Below, piece by piece: positions 44,387 to 53,847 of a stretch of 64,000 nt of DNA. The stretch comes from Alphaproteobacteria bacterium (GTDB lineage Bacteria > Pseudomonadota > Alphaproteobacteria > JANQMY01), in NCBI GenBank assembly GCA_028289425.1, contig JANQPL010000018.1, positions 343,708 through 407,707 of the forward strand, given 5' to 3'. The first letter of the stretch is position 1. Every line of letters begins with the position of its first letter. The notes beneath the pieces are model-generated. The model had not been told where the DNA came from and did not search any database. It saw only the letters and a list, made by a program, of their open reading frames with translations. Both the position numbers and the translations under genes were made by a program.

Positions 44387-45358
44387 TTACTGAGTTGCCC
44401 CATAAGCCGTGTATTCGACTAGGAAATCAAGCCACGGCAGATCGACGAATAAAAGTAATCCGATAAAGAGACAGAGGAAGGCGAGGAACAAAACAAACCC
44501 CTTCTCTTTGTATAATTTCTCAGGCGCTTGAGCGGTCGACCGAGGCTTAAGTGCGATTTGCAAATACCAGGCGAACAAAAGAGCCAAGGCCGGACTCACC
44601 AGCAGCAACTCGATGCGATACTTGATCAAAAAGACACCAAAGAAGAAGGCGGACATCAACGCATAAAAGACCGTCGACAGGAGAAGTCGTTCCTCATCAT
44701 AGAATTTGAACGACCGCCGATAGAGCCCCGCCCGATCGGCGTCATCAATGAATCTGTACTCGGAAAGCCTTTTGGCCCCCATCAAGAAAGCGCCCCCCAT
44801 CCAATAGGCCAACAGAATACTTGACGGTGGAAGGACGCCGTCCACAACGGCGAACCACCCCAACATAAAACGAATAGGATTGTTGATGGACTCGCTCAGA
44901 ACATCCAGATACGCCCGATCTTTGCTGCGGATGGGAGGCACATTGTAAATGATGCCCATGACCAGCAAAAACACCATGGTGTACATTGCGCTGACAGAGG
45001 CGGCATAGGCCAACGCAATGCCAGAAATACTTAGTACCGCATACTGAAGATAAACCAGATTTCGGCTTACCTGTCCGGCAACCGAAGCGCGGCTCTTTTT
45101 AATCGGATGATGGCGATCGAACTCTGCATCAAGCCATTCGTTAATCGTGTAGTTGGCGGATGCAACCAGACAAACGGAGATCAAACACAACACCGTGTTG
45201 GTCAGATCAACGAGCCCGACCGTTCCGTTAACAAGTATGCCCAGGATCACGCCCGGCAACACAAAAATGTTCTTAAACCAATGATCCGGCCGAGCGATCG
45301 ACACATAAGGCTTGATCGCCTTCAAAGCGCCCGTATTTTCAGATTGCGTCACACTCAT
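44387..45358 (-). CDS. UbiA family prenyltransferase, DPPR-synthase-like
   Basis: 323 residues with about nine membrane helices. ARPDHWFKNIFVLPG near the N-terminus and NEWLDAEFDRHHPIKKSR (about residues 77-94, the metal/diphosphate site) match decaprenyl-phosphate phosphoribosyltransferases such as mycobacterial Rv3806c rather than quinone or heme prenyltransferases. Such enzymes move phosphoribose from PRPP to polyprenyl phosphate. In an EPS locus that would yield a lipid-linked pentose donor, perhaps used by the GtrA and GT-C proteins at 37041-38970. The gene lies 78 bases after... that is, upstream of the GT2 gene on the same strand. Confidence 0.85.
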   Translation of the reverse strand: MSVTQSENTGALKAIKPYVSIARPDHWFKNIFVLPGVILGILVNGTVGLVDLTNTVLCLISVCLVASANYTINEWLDAEFDRHHPIKKSRASVAGQVSRNLVYLQYAVLSISGIALAYAASVSAMYTMVFLLVMGIIYNVPPIRSKDRAYLDVLSESINNPIRFMLGWFAVVDGVLPPSSILLAYWMGGAFLMGAKRLSEYRFIDDADRAGLYRRSFKFYDEERLLLSTVFYALMSAFFFGVFLIKYRIELLLVSPALALLFAWYLQIALKPRSTAQAPEKLYKEKGFVLFLAFLCLFIGLLLFVDLPWLDFLVEYTAYGATQ

Positions 45359-45539
45359 TTGTCTGTCCGAAGGTAAATGCGAGCCAAGACTGTGCTTCGC
45401 CCGACCGCCAACACCGTTTACGCCAAAATTCCAATAAGCCTACACCACCCATTATCAACGCCGGCCCTTTAAGAGCCGTAAGCACTTAGGTTGGTTAACC
45501 GCAAGAAATAATCTCGAGTCATTCGAAAATACGATCCAT

Positions 45540-46250
45540 CTATTTGCCGGCCCCACAAACCACACTGAGGCTGGCACCTCCCAAAAGCTTCACCGAGAAA
45601 TCCGGAGAGATCTTGTAGGACACCCAGCGTGGCAGCGCCCCAATCCAGCTTTTTACGGTTGGCCGCGTTTTGATTTCGTGAAGAAACAGCTGGTTGTACT
45701 GCCACCCGATGATCTCAAAGCCCGCATACTCCAACGTCGCCAGGGCCGAGTTCTTTGAAAAGTAGTGCAAGTGACCAACGCTTTCCCGCCACTTCATGTA
45801 CGAATGGCGCAGGACGCTTACGGCGGTCATATCCAACGGGATGTTGAAATAGAAATAGGCTGCCCTGCCGCGCGCCATCCTCAAGAATCCGATGTAATCG
45901 TCCACATGTTCGAAAACATCATTCATGGTTACCAAATCGAATGTGTCGGTGATTTCCGCCAGGTCGCTCCGTTCAAACGTGATGTTTTCCCGTTTGTGGC
46001 GCTCGTTGGCAGCCGTGATCGATTGCGTGGACACATCTATCCCACGAAATGTTCCGTCAATCATGGACGACAGCTCGTAGAGGAACTTGCCGCTTCCACA
46101 ACCAATGTCTGCCACGCGCAGGGGCTTGCCCAATAGACTATGTTTCTGCAGAAGATCGCGGCAGTTTTCGGCCTTGTGGAGCGCATCTTCCTCGTGAAAC
46201 GTGGCGTTCTGCTCCCAATATTCTCCGGAGTGATAGATATCTTGATCCAT
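45540..46250 (-). CDS. Class I SAM-dependent methyltransferase
   Basis: 236 residues: motif I VADIGCGSGKFLYEL (about residues 46-60), FRGIDVS, then LVTMNDVFEHVDDYIGFLR and a later HLHYFSKNSALATLEYAGF segment as in the Methyltransf_11/23 group. It is 8 bases downstream of another methyltransferase on the same strand, with TGAGG before its ATG, so the two form an operon. It may methylate a sugar of the EPS or its lipid-linked intermediate. Confidence 0.88.
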   Translation of the reverse strand: MDQDIYHSGEYWEQNATFHEEDALHKAENCRDLLQKHSLLGKPLRVADIGCGSGKFLYELSSMIDGTFRGIDVSTQSITAANERHKRENITFERSDLAEITDTFDLVTMNDVFEHVDDYIGFLRMARGRAAYFYFNIPLDMTAVSVLRHSYMKWRESVGHLHYFSKNSALATLEYAGFEIIGWQYNQLFLHEIKTRPTVKSWIGALPRWVSYKISPDFSVKLLGGASLSVVCGAGK

Positions 46251-46258
46251 CGGTCGCC

Positions 46259-46939
46259 TCAGCGCTTAACGGCGATGTAGGATTTCGTCCACAGAAGGAA
46301 CCGTTCGTGGACGATTTCCGCATCCGGAAACAGCGAACGGAACATCTTTTTGTCGAGGAGACGGGCGCTGTCGACGATGGAAACCGCCTCGTCAATCGAT
46401 TGCGCCTTTGGAAAATGGCCGACCGACACACGGCTAACCCAAGAAACGCGCATCGGCTTGGGCAACCAATGGAAAAACGGCCGCATAAAGTGCGGCTCGA
46501 CCGGAAACCAAAAGCTAGGCGTCTGAACGAAGTATGTACGCGCCACCCGTCTGATTTCAGCGCCATATGCCTTCATCTTCGCCCAGTCACCCACATGCTC
46601 CACCACCGAATTCGAATGAGCGATATCGAATTGGTTCGCCGAAAACTCTTTCAAATCGCACGCATCTCCCGACACAAACGAATAGATATCGTCGCCCTCG
46701 GGAAGTTCCTTGCCGGGAAGATTAACGATCGTGACCTTGGCGTTGTGCGCCCGAAGAAACTCATCCGGCACGATGTTCCAATAGTTCTGAGTGCCCCCCA
46801 CATCGATGATCGACACTTCCCCTTTTGATTGGAAGCATTCCACGACCAAGTCCATAAATGGCTTGATGCGACGGGAGCGAAGCCGACTGCCGAGGGACCG
46901 TCTATTGTCATAATCTGATGCAATCTTAGCGATTGACAT
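46259..46939 (-). CDS. SAM-dependent methyltransferase
   Basis: 226 residues: VSIIDVGGTQNYW (motif I, about residues 36-48), VTIVNLPG, FDIAHSNSVVEHVGDW, and a C-terminal FPDAEIVHERFLLWTKSYIAVK strand. The pattern fits methyltransferases beside glycan genes. I prefer ATG 46939, preceded by GGGGAA, over the frame start at 47029. It is the first gene of a pair with the methyltransferase downstream. It is divergent from the xylanase-like gene. Confidence 0.83.
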   Translation of the reverse strand: MSIAKIASDYDNRRSLGSRLRSRRIKPFMDLVVECFQSKGEVSIIDVGGTQNYWNIVPDEFLRAHNAKVTIVNLPGKELPEGDDIYSFVSGDACDLKEFSANQFDIAHSNSVVEHVGDWAKMKAYGAEIRRVARTYFVQTPSFWFPVEPHFMRPFFHWLPKPMRVSWVSRVSVGHFPKAQSIDEAVSIVDSARLLDKKMFRSLFPDAEIVHERFLLWTKSYIAVKR

Positions 46940-47212
46940 TGCACTTCGTTCCCCAGGGACTTTCTCCGTCGGTTGTATCGGCGAAGTGCCACGTTCAAGC
47001 ATTTGCACGGCGACCGTCCCGGCTGTCAAAACAAAAAACCAATCACAGCTCCTTAGCCAAACACTGTATGCAAAGTAAATATTTACGTTAAAAATACTTA
47101 GAACATACTTAAGACGAATGCTATTTAGGCAAGTCGATCGTTAAGCTGTTTAGTGACCATTGACCAATACTGATGCATCGTCGCCCGAAAGGGCAATCTC
47201 CAACTGAAGAGC

Positions 47213-48394
47213 ATGTACCACGTGGCCCGAAAAACCTCCCCAAATAATCCAATTAAGCCATCTCGCCGCCAGGTTGTCGGCGGATTGGCAGCCCTTTCCG
47301 CTCCTGTCGCACCCTTATTGGCGACCGCTGGATGCTCAAGAGCCGGATCCGGTGAACAAAGCCTCGAAACTGAGGAGAGCCTCCGGGTTCGTGCGGAAAA
47401 AAGCGGGTTCTACTTCGGCGCTGCGGTGATGGCGGATCAGCTCCGCGACGATAAGCCGTTTCGAGAAGCCATAATTCGCGAATGCAACATGCTGGTACAC
47501 GAAAACGAACTAAAATGGCCGTTTTTGCAACGGAAAGCCGGCGCTGAATACGATTTCAGGAACGCTGACTATGTGGTGGATTTTGCCCAACAACACAACA
47601 TGACCCTCCGCGGCCTGCCCTTGGTTTGGCATTACGGATTGCCGGACCGGGTGGAAAATAGCGTCAACGCGACAACCGGCCCGCAAATCATGATCGAGCA
47701 CATCAACAAGGTCGTGAGGCGATATGCGGGCCGCATGCATTCTTGGGACGTGCTGAATGAAGCCATTGATCCGGAAGATGGCAGAGAAGACGGACTTCGG
47801 GACACTGTCTGGCTTCGGGCGATGGGGCCGGAATATGTGGATATGGCTTTCGAGACGGCGGCCAAGGCCGACCCGGACGCATTGCTGATCTACAACGATC
47901 ATGCGCTGACCTATGGCCGCGAACGCCATGATCTTCGCCGCGCCGCCGTCATTAAACTCGTAAAACGCTTGCAAGGAAACGGCATCCCAATTCACGGAAT
48001 TGGGCTTCAAATGCATCTTTCCGTGGGCAAACATCCGTTCAATGAAGAGGCCTTTGTTCGGTTCCTTGACGATGCGGCGGAGTTAGGAATGCGGGTCTAT
48101 TCCACCGAAATGGATGTGGGCGATCAGAACGCCCCGGCGGATCTTGCGCTCAGAGACCAGTTGGTTGCGGATGAATATAAGAAGCTTGTGGATATTCTGG
48201 TCGAACATCCGGCCGTGGACATGATCGTTGCCTGGGGCCTGAGCGACAAGTACACATGGTGGAATCACTACGGTCGCCGTCTAGACGGGTTACCGCAGCG
48301 GCCCCTGCCTCTAGACCACAAAATGCGACGGAAGAAGAGCTGGAAGGTTCTTGCTGAGGCGTTCGACCGCCGGGCTGAGCGCCAGGACCTCTAG
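47213..48394 (+). CDS. GH10 family endo-beta-1,4-xylanase-like lipoprotein
   Basis: 393 residues. A twin-arginine motif (PSRRQVVGG, Arg18-Arg19) and a lipobox (LATAGC, Cys41) indicate Tat export and lipidation. The GH10 barrel follows: HENELKW, RGLPLVWH, acid/base E183 in WDVLNEA and nucleophile E299 in STEMDVG; MHLS and AWGLSDKYTWW are further family positions. It would cleave beta-1,4-xylan-type chains at the membrane. Placed in an EPS locus with a UDP-xylose synthase, it may trim or release the cell's own polymer rather than feed on plant xylan; no xylose-use genes are nearby. Confidence 0.92.
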   Translation: MYHVARKTSPNNPIKPSRRQVVGGLAALSAPVAPLLATAGCSRAGSGEQSLETEESLRVRAEKSGFYFGAAVMADQLRDDKPFREAIIRECNMLVHENELKWPFLQRKAGAEYDFRNADYVVDFAQQHNMTLRGLPLVWHYGLPDRVENSVNATTGPQIMIEHINKVVRRYAGRMHSWDVLNEAIDPEDGREDGLRDTVWLRAMGPEYVDMAFETAAKADPDALLIYNDHALTYGRERHDLRRAAVIKLVKRLQGNGIPIHGIGLQMHLSVGKHPFNEEAFVRFLDDAAELGMRVYSTEMDVGDQNAPADLALRDQLVADEYKKLVDILVEHPAVDMIVAWGLSDKYTWWNHYGRRLDGLPQRPLPLDHKMRRKKSWKVLAEAFDRRAERQDL

Positions 48395-48638
48395 GGACCG
48401 GCGCCAATTCGGCACCCTAAGCACCTCTTGATCATACGTTGCTGCGATCTGCCCATACTGGTTGATGGCACATTAAGCAATTCGTGACGATCACTGAGGC
48501 AAAATACGGACTTACCAAGGCCGAGCAATCAAAGTATAGGATTTCGCCGTCAATTGGATTGCGTTCGGTTGACAATTGGGGTTTCAACATCGAGCCGCCT
48601 GGCGGTTCGATACAATCAACACGCAAGTAGATTGTAAG

Positions 48639-49778
48639 ATGCTGCACCAGATTGATGTTGGAAGGCCGGACTCATTGAGTGAACCTGATTTGACCGGCCG
48701 CCATATCCTGATGATCGGGCCAGGCCACGAGCAAGGGGGCGTGGGCCAGTTCATCCGATACATCGATGCTCTCTGGGCCCAATCGGACAAAGACTCTTCC
48801 ATGATTTCCCTTGATCCCAGGGGCGAGATTCACATTTTGGTCTCTCCATTTTTTCTGGCGCTGACCACAATCAGAGTCCTCTATTTGGCGATGGTCGGTC
48901 GTGCAGACCTGATGCATTTGCAGGTCACCATTAAAGGCAGTGTTGCCCGAAAATGGTTTCTCACGAAGCTGGCAAAGCTGCTTCGGATTCCCGTTGTGCT
49001 CCATGTTCATGCGGCGGGCTTCCCGGCTTTCTATGAAAAGCTCTCGCCCTTCTTCCAAAAGCAAACACGCTGGCTTTTTCAGAATGCAGAGCGCTGCGTG
49101 GTCCTGGGCGAAGGCTTTCGAGACTACTTCGTGGACACGATCGGCGTTTCACGGGAGAAAAGCATCGTTGTCTACAACGGCGTGCCCAGCCAACCAAAAG
49201 TGACCCTGCGGGGGGATCCGGATCCCTTTAAATTGCTTTTTGTCGGTAACCTAATCGAGCGCAAAGGCGTCCCGGAACTCATAGAAGCGCTGGCGGATCC
49301 TCGCCTCAACTCCATCAACTGGCACGTCACATTGGCGGGCGGCGGGGATGCGGATCGCTACCGGGCACGGGCACAAGAGCTGGGCATATTGGATCGCCTG
49401 ACATTTGTCGGTTGGGTGGACAGCCAGAAAGTGAATGCCCTGATCCAGGATGCTGATGGCATGGTCCTGCCCTCGCACGATGAGGGCTTGCCGCTTGCCG
49501 TTCTTGAATCGCTCGCCTACGGCATCCCGGTTTTAACGACGCCCGTCGGCGCGATACCGGAAGTGCTGGTACATGGCGATAACGGTTTGCTGGTCGAGCC
49601 CGGTGCCATCGATCAGCTTGCCGGCGAGTTGTTCAATCTCATGAGCGATGGCGCCCTCCGAGAGAAATTGTCAGTCAACGGACATGCACTAATCCGCAAC
49701 CGGCTTTCCCTGGAAGTCGTTGCTGATCAGCTTGCGGATATTTACGCGGACTGCCTCGCCGAATTTGAGCGCACCTAG
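48639..49778 (+). CDS. Glycosyltransferase family 4, second copy
   Basis: 379 residues, GT-B fold. It has HILMIGPGHEQGGVGQFIRY at the donor/acceptor N-domain, VVLHVHAAGF, then FKLLFVGNLIERKGVPELIE, VTLAGGGDADRY and the nucleotide-sugar site SHDEGLPLAVLESLAYGIPV with the E-x7-E pair. It adds a sugar to the lipid-linked repeat; specificity unknown. I take the ATG at 48639; a TTG at 48576 is an alternative since neither has a strong ribosome site. Confidence 0.92.
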   Translation: MLHQIDVGRPDSLSEPDLTGRHILMIGPGHEQGGVGQFIRYIDALWAQSDKDSSMISLDPRGEIHILVSPFFLALTTIRVLYLAMVGRADLMHLQVTIKGSVARKWFLTKLAKLLRIPVVLHVHAAGFPAFYEKLSPFFQKQTRWLFQNAERCVVLGEGFRDYFVDTIGVSREKSIVVYNGVPSQPKVTLRGDPDPFKLLFVGNLIERKGVPELIEALADPRLNSINWHVTLAGGGDADRYRARAQELGILDRLTFVGWVDSQKVNALIQDADGMVLPSHDEGLPLAVLESLAYGIPVLTTPVGAIPEVLVHGDNGLLVEPGAIDQLAGELFNLMSDGALREKLSVNGHALIRNRLSLEVVADQLADIYADCLAEFERT

Positions 49779-50050
49779 CGGGCCGCTCCCAACCACATTG
49801 CGTATGCAATGAATGCGCGCGAATTGCCCACCCCACACAATTTGAAATACTTGAATCGGCAACGCTCCTAGCCAACCCTATTGCCGGCCTACCTCGCGAT
49901 GCTAAATCAGGCTGTATTATGGTTAACAGGACAAAAACTATCGCAAGATTTTTGAATTCTGTTTTGCCCCACAACAGAATAGCAACCAATTAGCGCATAA
50001 AGTCCAGCATCAGCCTGCTGGTGTCTCATCGTTAGTAAAGCGTGACCTGA

Positions 50051-51064
50051 ATGAGTTCCGACTCCATTGAAGTATCAAAGAACGCCAAATCATCCGGCGT
50101 TGTCGCGGTCGAAAATGGTCGGCCCAAAGTGTCGGTTGTCATGCCGGCCTACAATGTGGGGAACTACATCTCGAAATCCATTCGATCCGTACAGGTTCAA
50201 ACGCTGCCGGAAATCGAAATTATCGTCGTGGACGATTGTTCTCAAGACCACACCAGAGAAATCATAGAACAGTTTGCTCAGGAAGACCCAAGGGTTAAGG
50301 CATTCTTTCACCCGGAAAATAAGGGTGTGAGCGCAGCCCGGAACACCGCACTGGATAATGCCACTGGCGAATGGATCGCGGTCGTCGACCCTGACGACTG
50401 GATCGCCTCCGAACGCTTCGAGAGACTTGTCGACATTGTAGAAGCTCACGATGCGGAAGGTGTTGTCGACAATCAGTATTTCGTGAATGCCGAAACAGAA
50501 GAAACCTTCGGGCACCTCATGATTAACGGCGAACGCCCCATCGATCACATGACGGCAGTCGATTTCTTGATGCACGATCTTCCTGAAATCAAGGGCTATG
50601 GATTGTTGAAGCCTTTGTTCAAGCGGTCATTCATCGAGGAACACAAACTGCGTTACCGGACTGATTTCCCGCGCGGACAGGACTGTGTGTTTTATTGTGA
50701 ATGCCTCGCCCGCGGCGCGCATGTCATGCTCACCAACGAACCCTATTACTATTATCGAATTCATCGAGAGGGGTCGACAACCGCAAACACGGTGGGACTG
50801 CCCGGATTGCTGAGCATTGTCGAAGTCCAAAGTGCGTTGGAAGAGATTTTCGGCACAGACGATCCGGACGTTACCCGGGCCCTCGAGCAGCGAAGTGCAT
50901 TCATTCAAGAATGCCTTCATTACCGACGGGTTGTTGGTCCTCTGAAGGACAAACAATATGGCAAAGCACTGGCTGAGCTGATCGGCGAGCCAGGCTATGC
51001 CTTCAAATTTGCACGAAGGCTGTCTGGCGCCGCTTGGCGACGCCTTTCCGGAACCAACGACTAG
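50051..51064 (+). CDS. Glycosyltransferase family 2, paralogue of 43349-44308
   Basis: 337 residues, GT-A fold: VSVVMPAYNVGNYI, IIVVDDCSQDHT, NKGVSAARNTALD, VVDPDDW, then RGQDCVFYCECLARG and YYYYRIHREGS. The similarity to the GT2 at 43349 runs the full length, so the two arose by duplication and may add related sugars. Its stop codon shares the palindrome CTAG (51061-51064) with the convergent phosphodiesterase gene, a 4-base overlap. Confidence 0.93.
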   Translation: MSSDSIEVSKNAKSSGVVAVENGRPKVSVVMPAYNVGNYISKSIRSVQVQTLPEIEIIVVDDCSQDHTREIIEQFAQEDPRVKAFFHPENKGVSAARNTALDNATGEWIAVVDPDDWIASERFERLVDIVEAHDAEGVVDNQYFVNAETEETFGHLMINGERPIDHMTAVDFLMHDLPEIKGYGLLKPLFKRSFIEEHKLRYRTDFPRGQDCVFYCECLARGAHVMLTNEPYYYYRIHREGSTTANTVGLPGLLSIVEVQSALEEIFGTDDPDVTRALEQRSAFIQECLHYRRVVGPLKDKQYGKALAELIGEPGYAFKFARRLSGAAWRRLSGTND

Positions 51065-52626
51065 CTTTCGCTGACCTCGGCACCTTCCCTTGAAACCTCG
51101 GCGAGTTGCCGCCCGTCAAATCCATCAGGTTCAACGCCGACCGAGGCAGCCAGGGTCGGAAAGAAATCGATGGCATCCGCCCTTGCGTTTAACTTGACGT
51201 GTTCGATGCCCGCCCCGGCAGCCATGAATAAACCGTAGGGGGTGTGATCACCCGTGCGTTCGTCGAGAAATGCTCGCCGAACCGTGCCGATCTTGTCCGA
51301 ATAGATCGCGTTAATCGGTTTGTCCCGGTTCCAGGTGACCAGCAGATCCGGCAGCGAGTCGACAAAGTCGCCCTTGTATTCGTGTTTCGTTTTGATGATT
51401 TCTTCCACGAGCGGCTCACCTGTTTCCAGATTCTTGATTTCCATCAAGTCTTTCGAAAGATCGTCGAGCACTTGGTCATACTCCGCCGGCTCGACAATTC
51501 CATTCGCTTCGCGGCCCTTGAGATTGACCCTCACCCCGCCGGTCCGATTGTTCACAAAGACCTCGAAAAAACGGCGGTTATCCCGTCCGCCGGAGAACTC
51601 CCCGACTTTTGGCGACAATGCCCCATTGAAGTACTTCTTGACGGGGCGCAATTTGGCGCGCGTTTCCGGGGGGACCAAGCGCCAGATGCTGCGAACGTTT
51701 TCTTTCAGCGTTTTTTTGCCGTCAGTCTGAATGTTGTTCTCGATATTGCTCAGTGCACGGTCGAGTATTTCCGTGGCCGTATAGTGATGGCCCATGCCGT
51801 GGCTCACAAACAAGAGCGTTAACGTCCTGTCATCCACATGCTCCAGCAGCTTTCCAATGGATCTGTCGAGCGCACGATAAGCATCGGATACCGGATCGCC
51901 CATTGCCGCTTCCAGCCGCTTCGAATAAGCCGGATGATCCGGCTTATTCACGTGCCATAGACGGTGGCCAATGCAATGACAGTCGGTAAACACCGTTTCG
52001 AAATAATCCCATCCGCCCTTGCTCAGAAAATGCGCCGCAAGTCGCCCCTTCTTTTCCAGCCGATCCATATAGTCGTCTCGGAAGGCGACAAAGTCTGCGA
52101 CGCTTTCAAGCAAGCGATCGTCGCAAGCAATGCCGCCTGTCGGATCTGGACCAACAAGATCCAGAACCTCCTGAGCGATTTCGGGAGGGTGCGTCACAAA
52201 TTCCATGCCCATGCCCTTTGCCGGCACGTGCGACGCCCAATCCAGGATCATCATCCCATTAATACTGGGATCGATTTGGCAATAGGGCGCGTCGATCACG
52301 GCACACCGCTTCCCCTGCTTGGAAAGATATTGCCAGATGTAGTCGTTTTGAATTTGGTCGCCGCTGTACCAATCAAAGCGGTACGTGTTGGGATTGAATC
52401 GTCTCAGCCCGTCATATTGCTGCTGTTGCCCGGGCAATTTACCAGTATGAAAGGTCGGCCATACCGCGCCGGCTTCAAAACCGACAGGGTTTTGAACGCC
52501 GCCGCTCATTCCCTTGCTCTGCAGCGATGACAGGTTCGGCAGGTCACCAGCGGCCATCATACTCTCCAGCATGGTCGGTTCCGCGGCATCCACTCCGATC
52601 ACAAGGGTTTTTGTCTTTGGCTCCAT
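51061..52626 (-). CDS. Type I phosphodiesterase/nucleotide pyrophosphatase (alkaline phosphatase superfamily)
   Basis: 521 residues. It starts VIGVDAAEPTMLESM (metal Asp) and has the VWPTFHTGKLPG segment with the Thr nucleophile position, FTDCHCIGHRLWH, FVSHGMGHHY and TGDHTPYGLFMAAGAGI, the metal-binding stations of this superfamily. No signal peptide is seen, so it appears cytoplasmic. Members of this group lie in many EPS and sialic/aminosugar loci and may cleave phosphodiester-linked substituents or nucleotide sugars. It converges on the GT2 with overlapping stop codons. Confidence 0.87.
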   Translation of the reverse strand: MEPKTKTLVIGVDAAEPTMLESMMAAGDLPNLSSLQSKGMSGGVQNPVGFEAGAVWPTFHTGKLPGQQQQYDGLRRFNPNTYRFDWYSGDQIQNDYIWQYLSKQGKRCAVIDAPYCQIDPSINGMMILDWASHVPAKGMGMEFVTHPPEIAQEVLDLVGPDPTGGIACDDRLLESVADFVAFRDDYMDRLEKKGRLAAHFLSKGGWDYFETVFTDCHCIGHRLWHVNKPDHPAYSKRLEAAMGDPVSDAYRALDRSIGKLLEHVDDRTLTLLFVSHGMGHHYTATEILDRALSNIENNIQTDGKKTLKENVRSIWRLVPPETRAKLRPVKKYFNGALSPKVGEFSGGRDNRRFFEVFVNNRTGGVRVNLKGREANGIVEPAEYDQVLDDLSKDLMEIKNLETGEPLVEEIIKTKHEYKGDFVDSLPDLLVTWNRDKPINAIYSDKIGTVRRAFLDERTGDHTPYGLFMAAGAGIEHVKLNARADAIDFFPTLAASVGVEPDGFDGRQLAEVSREGAEVSES

Positions 52627-52893
52627 GGCTCAATCGTCTCTCTACTATGGCATCGGGCGATTTATCCAAATCGTCCGATGCTACGGATTCTTTGGTGGCC
52701 GCGCCGGTCATGCGAAAAACCGGATTCCACTTTTTCGTGCGGCGCTCTAAGAACCGATTTCGACAAAAGTGGCCGACGCAACACATCCACAACCCGAACG
52801 GGTCGCAGAACAAGCATCCTAAAGTGAAAAAATTTGCAAGCTCTTACAATCTTCCGCGGCGATAAGTCCGTCGGAACCTACCCCCGCCTCAGC

Positions 52894-53715
52894 TCACGCC
52901 CCTGCCTTGGCTCGGCGCCTTTTTGCCTTTGCTTCGCCCGTTTGGAGAAACCGGTATTCATCCCCTTCCAACACCAAGGCAGTCAACACACCGGTCATAT
53001 AGGCGCCGGTATCAATGCCAATACGGTTGCGCGCGAGCACGGGCGCTTCGGTAGGCGTATGTCCGTGGACAATGACCTTGCCAAAATCATGCTTCGAACT
53101 CAAAAACGAGTCCCGAATCCAAAGCATGTCCTCTTCCACCTGGCGATCCAGTGGAATTCCCGGTCGGAAGCCCGCATGAACGAAACAGAAGTCGCCAACC
53201 GTTTCCCTAGCAGGCAGATTGGAGAGGAATTTCAAATGCTCGGCTGGCAGGATGCTTCGAAACTCTTCGGCAACATCTTCAAAATCTTCCGGCGTGGTGG
53301 CGGCAAGCGCATCGGTCAAACCGTAGCTGTGAAGAGTTTCTAGGCCCCCATAATATTTCCAGGTTGTGCCGAATGAAGGTTCCCGTAGAAAATCGAGGAT
53401 CGCTTGCTCGTGATTGCCTTTCAGATAGATCGTCTCGTAATCCGGGAAGGGATTGGCGATGAGCAAATCCAAGACGCCGCGGGAATCCATGCCGCGATCC
53501 ACATAATCTCCCAGAAATATGATTTTAATCTGCTTGTCTCGAGCGGAGTCTTCGACATCGTCTTTGATACGACCCACTAGATCTTCCAGCAGGTCTAAAC
53601 GCCCATGAACGTCGCCGACCGCATAAACACGCATGTTCGCTGGTGTCGATGCAATGCTTCGGCGCGGAGCCTCTTCATCCCTACTCTTTTTCCTGAAAAG
53701 ACGTCCAAACACCAT
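52894..53715 (-). CDS. Metallophosphoesterase, PPP Ser/Thr phosphatase-like
   Basis: 273 residues with the full set of metal motifs: GDVHGRL (about residues 34-40), GDYVDRG (about 69-75), GNHE (about 99-102) and HGHT (near 218). The order and spacing are those of bacterial PPP-type phosphatases and the ApaH-like group. A basic head (RLFRKKSRDEEAPRR) and tail (KAKRRRAKAG) flank the domain. It could dephosphorylate Wzc-pathway proteins or a dinucleotide; the target is unknown. GAGGAA precedes the ATG. Confidence 0.9.
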   Translation of the reverse strand: MVFGRLFRKKSRDEEAPRRSIASTPANMRVYAVGDVHGRLDLLEDLVGRIKDDVEDSARDKQIKIIFLGDYVDRGMDSRGVLDLLIANPFPDYETIYLKGNHEQAILDFLREPSFGTTWKYYGGLETLHSYGLTDALAATTPEDFEDVAEEFRSILPAEHLKFLSNLPARETVGDFCFVHAGFRPGIPLDRQVEEDMLWIRDSFLSSKHDFGKVIVHGHTPTEAPVLARNRIGIDTGAYMTGVLTALVLEGDEYRFLQTGEAKAKRRRAKAGA

Positions 53716-53847
53716 GGTTCCTCACTCAAGAAGCTCTGACCAAACATAGGTGTCGTGCGCCGCGCGACCATCAATTTCGCACGCGCTCGACACCGGTCAT
53801 CACCCCGTGGACTCGTTTCGAGCCTCTTTTTCGGCGCCGGTTCCTGC

